In this document: positions 60,623 to 64,000 of the stretch, in pieces
Layout: every line of letters starts with the position of its first letter
Numbering within the stretch: the stretch's first letter is position 1
NCBI GenBank assembly: GCA_905181645.1
Contig: CAJIYN010000001.1
Coordinates: 661,334-725,333, forward strand
DNA from: an uncultured SAR86 cluster bacterium
Lineage (GTDB): Bacteria > Pseudomonadota > Gammaproteobacteria > Magnimaribacterales > D2472
Direction: 5' to 3'
Length of the DNA stretch: 64,000 bases
The notes under the pieces: model-generated
Databases searched by the model: none
What the model saw: only the letters and a program-made list of their open reading frames with translations
What the model was told of the DNA's origin: nothing
Program-made: the position numbers and the translations under genes

Positions 60623-61246
60623 AACTTGAAGATTTTGAATTAGTTATTAACTATTCTTTTAATGATCAAGAACTCCTGGAGACTGCTTTTCAGCATAAAA
60701 GCTTTAATAAGAATACTAATAATGAAAGATTGGAGTTTCTGGGTGACAAATCTTAAATTCTGTAATTGCAGAATATCTTTTTATTAAGTTTCCAAATTTT
60801 TCAAAGTCTTCAATGATGTCTGAGCTTTACTCGTTAAGGGGAGCTCATTAACAAAAAAAGCTAATGAAATAAAACTTGATGAAATAATAAAACTTTCAAA
60901 AGGGATGATTAATTTATCTGATGACAGAAAGTTTTCTTTATTAGAAGGTGCTTTTGAGGCAGTCATTGGGCACTAATAACTTCAATTAGATATTTGAAAT
61001 CTCAAATTTATCAAAATGATTTTAATAATTTATCACTAGATAATGACTTTAAGGACCCTAAGTCTCTATTGCAAGAAGCTATGCAGGCCAAGGGAATAAC
61101 ACCGCCTGACTATCACACTGAGGAGCTTAAAGATCAAAGGTTTAAATCCAGTCTTGAGCTTAAAGGTAATTTATATAGCGCAACTGGAAAATCAAAAAAA
61201 TCTGCTGTCATTCCAATTATATAGAAAATATTTTAAATAAAGGAAT
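60619..61246 (+). CDS. rnc: Ribonuclease III, frameshifted
   Basis: Double-strand-specific RNase for rRNA and mRNA processing. A gtg start at 60619 overlaps the lepB stop. Catalytic domain: AFQHKSF, NNERLEFLGD(S)ILNSVIAEY, then LLEGAFEAVIGA carrying the catalytic acidic residues. The C-terminal dsRBD has DFKDPKSLLQEAMQAKG and ATGKSKKSA. Frameshifts near 60753, 60840, 60970 and 61215, so the exact end (about 61246) is uncertain. The lepB-rnc-era order is standard. Confidence 0.9.
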
Positions 61247-62147
61247 GAACAGTAAAATTATTATTGTGGATACATATCAATAATTGGAAAGCCTAATGTT
61301 GGAAAATCATCTCTAATCAATATTTGGCAAGAAAATTTCTATAACTTCTAGGAAATCTCAAACAACACGAAATAATATTCTTGGCATTAAGACTGTTGAT
61401 AATAAGCAGATGATTTTTGCTGACACCCCTGGAATGCATATCAAATCTACAAAAGTAATGAATAGATTACTTAATAAATCAGCTGCAAGTTTAGTAAAAG
61501 ATTCAGATTTAATATTATTTGTTATCCAAAGAGCTTCAATGCAAGAATTAGATCATTTGGTGCTTGAAAAAATAAAGGAATCTGATTCTAGGGTTATATG
61601 TGTCATTAATAAATCAGATCAAGTTGATGATAAAAATAAACTCCTACCTTTAATAGCCCAACTTCAGGATGCTTATAATTTTTTAGATATTATTCCTATT
61701 TCAGCAATCAATGATGAGGGTATCGAAGAATTAGAAAAACTAATATTAAGTTATCTACCTGAAAATAAACATATATATGGAGAAGAGGGTTCAGAAATTA
61801 ATCAAGATAATTTCATGGTATCTGAGCTTGTTAGAGAAAAAATTATTAGATCACTGGGTGATGAACTCCCGCATGACACCTTTGTCCAAGTCGAGCAGCT
61901 AGAGGATGAAAAAGATATTGTTAGAATTCACGTAATTATTTTTGTAGCTCGTCAAACACAAAAACAAATAGTTATTGGTCAAAAAGGAGAAGTTTTAAAG
62001 AGGATTGGCACCCAAGCAAGGATTGATTTAGAAAAGTATTATGGTAAAAAAGTTTTCTTAAAAACCTGGGTAAAGGTTAAGAAAAACTGGAATACAGATT
62101 CAGATTATCTTCAAAGTCTTGGTGTCGGTGGAAGCTATGAGTCCTAA
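61245..62147 (+). CDS. era: GTPase Era, frameshifted at the N-terminus
   Basis: 16S rRNA-binding GTPase in 30S assembly. A start ATG is at 61245 with GGA upstream; frameshifts at about 61265 and 61320 split the P-loop region (GYISIIGKPNVGKSSLI). Then SQTTRNNILGIKTV, FADTPGMH, and the NKSD base motif in VICVINKSDQVDDKN. The KH domain ends with IVIGQKGEVLKRIGTQARID and VFLKTWVKVKKNW. Overlaps recO by 11 bases. Confidence 0.94.
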
Positions 62148-62822
62148 TGACTGGGAGGAATGCTTTCTACTTCATCAAAGGTCCTATGGCGACACAAGCA
62201 TTATTGCTGAAATCTTTACTAGAAAATCTGGAAAAATGTCAGTAATAGCTCGAGGAGCTAAAAAACCAAAGTCTAAGTTTTTTGGATATCTAGTTCCATT
62301 TTCAAAACTTCAGATAACCTATTCAGGCAGATCTGAATTAAAAACACTAACTAATATCGATAGAGATTTATCTCTTTTAGATAATAATCTCTCTAAAAAA
62401 AGCTATAGCTTGCTTTATATAAATGAATTGATGATTAAGCTTCTTCCAAAAGATGCTGCAAATGAAGATTTATTTAATTTATATAGCTCCATCCAGAGTT
62501 CTGTAGATATGAGATTTTTATTACGAAGTTTTGAATTAGACCTTTTAGAAATGCTTGGCTACGGAATAAATTTCCAAACAGATATAGATGCACATGAGCC
62601 AATAGAAGCTACTTTGGATTATATTTTTATTGCAGAAAGAGGTTTTCAATCATCTGATAAGAATCATTATTAACAGGTGAAGATATTATTAATATAAGAA
62701 ATAGAAACTTTACTGATGTTCCTAGTAATAAACTAAAGCAACTGACCCAAGCTACAATTATGTTTTGTTTAGAAGGTAAAGATTTAAATAGTAGGCAAAT
62801 TTTTAGAAGGCTACAGAAATGA
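62137..62822 (+). CDS. recO: DNA repair protein RecO, one frameshift
   Basis: Recombination mediator loading RecA with RecR. An N-terminal OB fold: FLLHQRSYGDTSIIAEIFTR, IARGAKKPKSKFFGYLVPFS. A helical C-terminal domain has YINELMIKLLPKDAANEDLF and SFELDLLEMLGYGINF. A frameshift near 62670 leads to the C-terminus ([11 protein letters not shown]), stop at 62820-62822, overlapping acpS. Start at 62137 chosen because it directly precedes the conserved block. pdxJ, which follows recO in E. coli, is absent. Confidence 0.9.
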
Positions 62823-63183
62823 TTTATGGTATTGGTACAGATATAATTTTTTGAGAATATTTACAAATAAAGAATCTTTTGCAAAAAAAATATTATCTGA
62901 TAATGAAATAATTCTATGGAAAAAAAAATCGCCTTTAAAACAGCCTTTCTTGCTAAGCGTTTTGCTGCAAAAGAGGCGTTTTCAAAAGCTCTAGGCACAG
63001 GAATTGGAAGGGTAGTTAGCTTTCAAGATCTAACTATTCGAAACAATGAAAATGGAAAGCCCATATATCAACCCTCTGGATAGTTTAAAAAAAATATTTA
63101 GTGATTTAAAAATCATTGGCAGCCATGTTAGTATTGCAGACGAAACTGATTACATAGTCGCATTCGCTATTATTGAAACATGA
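62819..63183 (+). CDS. acpS: Holo-[acyl-carrier-protein] synthase, frameshifted
   Basis: Transfers 4'-phosphopantetheine from CoA to ACP. Start [10 protein letters not shown] at 62819, overlapping the recO stop by 4 bases; the family-typical G.DI motif is present. After frameshifts near 62850 and 62925 comes [20 protein letters not shown] with the Mg-binding KEA, then [17 protein letters not shown] further shift near 63080 leads to the C-terminus [20 protein letters not shown]. The stop overlaps the adk start. Confidence 0.9.
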
Positions 63184-63824
63184 ATAAATTAATTTTATTA
63201 GGACCTCCTGGCGCTGGCAAAGGCACTCAAGCAGATTTGATCTGTCATTTCTTAAATATTCCAAAGATTAGTACAGGAGATATGTTGCGAGAAGCTATAG
63301 CTTCTGAAAGTGAACTAGGTAAGCGTGTATCTGGAGTACTAAATTCTGGCGCCTTAGTGTCTGATGAAATCATAGGCTCAATAATTGTTGAGAGGATTCA
63401 ACAAGATGATTGTAAAAATGGTTTTTTATTCGATGGAGTTCCAAGAACTCTAGGTCAAGCAAATATGTTGGTTGATATGAATGTTTCTTTTTCTCATGTA
63501 ATAGAAATACAAGTAAATGATCAAGTTATCATCGACAGAATCTCAGGGAGACGTTTTCATATAGCATCAGGTAGAAGCTATCATCTAGATTTTAATCCAC
63601 CAGCAAATGAAGGCTTGGATGATCTGACTGGTGATGCCTTGGTGCAACGCGAAGATGATAAACCTCAAACTGTTACTAAAAGACTCCATGTATATCACGA
63701 AGAAACCAAACCATTATCAGAATTCTATGCTCAAAAATCTAATAACAGTGAGTTAATGTATTTTGCCGTTAATGGATCAGGAACAGTGGAGTCTGTATTT
63801 GAATCCATTAAAGTTAATCTGTAG
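63180..63824 (+). CDS. adk: Adenylate kinase
   Basis: Interconverts AMP, ADP and ATP. Intact at 214 residues, exactly the usual length. P-loop LLGPPGAGKGTQADL, the AMP-binding KISTGDMLREAI and FLFDGVPRTLGQA (Val where most have Phe or Tyr), and the LID domain RISGRRFHIASGRSYH followed by DDKPQTVTKRL. It overlaps acpS by 4 bases. Confidence 0.97.
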   Translation: MNKLILLGPPGAGKGTQADLICHFLNIPKISTGDMLREAIASESELGKRVSGVLNSGALVSDEIIGSIIVERIQQDDCKNGFLFDGVPRTLGQANMLVDMNVSFSHVIEIQVNDQVIIDRISGRRFHIASGRSYHLDFNPPANEGLDDLTGDALVQREDDKPQTVTKRLHVYHEETKPLSEFYAQKSNNSELMYFAVNGSGTVESVFESIKVNL

Positions 63825-63830
63825 TCAGCC

Positions 63831-64000
63831 ATGAAGCTTCTTGCAATAGATAGCTCTGGTGATTCTTCTTCTGTAGCCCTTATATATGAAAATCTTATAA
63901 TATAGATGTGAATTATATTTCAAGAAAAGAAAGACCTAATTGGAATAAACTTTTAAGGTAGTTGGTATTAATTCTCAAATAAATATTTCTGAGATAGATT
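63831..64000 (+). CDS. tsaB: tRNA threonylcarbamoyladenosine biosynthesis protein TsaB, 3' end cut by the window
   Basis: Partner of TsaD in t6A37 formation on tRNA. Only the N-terminus is inside the window: MKLLAIDSSGDSSSVALIYE matches the ASKHA-fold start of TsaB (YeaZ). Frameshifts near 63902 and 63955 already break it. It starts 6 bases after the adk stop. Confidence 0.75.

Overview
The window is a gene-dense, AT-rich stretch of a marine gammaproteobacterial chromosome. Protein content and gene order (sdhAB-sucAB-lpd-sucCD; rpsP-rimM-trmD-rplS; xerD-dsbC-hom-thrC-prfB-lysS; ung/ygfZ/sdhE; rpoE-rseA-mucD-lepA-lepB-rnc-era-recO-acpS) fit a streamlined lineage such as SAR86. That placement is an inference from synteny and composition, since no 16S gene is present. 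Intergenic gaps are short and many genes overlap by 1-11 bases.

Layout. 1-9760: TCA cycle operon (sdhA partial, sdhB, sucA, sucB, lpd, sucC, sucD). 9750-16170: MATE exporter, hexapeptide acyltransferase, pdxB, a small unknown protein, SelO, a YhhQ-type transporter, msrB. 16169-24875: murJ, ribF, ileS, lspA, ispH, then the peptidoglycan-recycling pair ampD-ampG and a VanZ-like protein. 24975-28783: groES-groEL, then corB and ypjD on the minus strand. 28886-38319: rpsP, rimM, trmD, rplS, xerD, dsbC, hom, thrC, prfB, lysS. 38309-43591: a minus-strand alkB-like, mdh, GSCFA group divergent from a patB-like aminotransferase, a ferredoxin reductase-like flavoprotein and an SDR. 43652-48470: nrdA-nrdB-trhA on the minus strand, with NrdR and DnaA boxes upstream. 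48740-54866: glpK, a TonB-C-domain protein, a broken ABC ATPase, serA, ung, ygfZ. 54910-64000: sdhE, the sigma-E locus, lepA-lepB-rnc-era-recO-acpS, adk and the start of tsaB.

Sequence quality dominates the reading. About two thirds of the genes, including essential ones (ileS, groEL, lepA, murJ, nrdA), carry one or more single-base frameshifts in otherwise conserved protein. In addition, at least a dozen genes have a 70-250 base internal segment replaced by unrelated coding DNA, often on the opposite strand. Recognisable intruders are PrmC in selO, EF-Ts in rimM, L7/L12 in glpK, BshA in alkB, ATP synthase epsilon (Bacteroidota-like) in ygfZ, and PheS-like residues at the end of lysS. Others look like unidentified, possibly phage, proteins. 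The simplest explanation is uncorrected long-read error plus chimeric patching during correction or assembly, not biology. I annotate the interrupted genes as single CDSs with approximate ends and list the patches separately.

What may be real biology: an alternating acidic repeat tail on ribosomal protein S16 and a matching acidic N-terminal extension on L19; an nrdAB promoter carrying paired NrdR boxes flanked by two perfect DnaA boxes; a DnaA-box cluster before ung; prfB without the usual programmed frameshift; loss of recJ, ffh, pdxJ and rseB from their usual positions; and an RseA whose periplasmic end resembles the RseB C-terminus. I found no CRISPR array, tRNA, rRNA, insertion sequence or new defence or mobile system.
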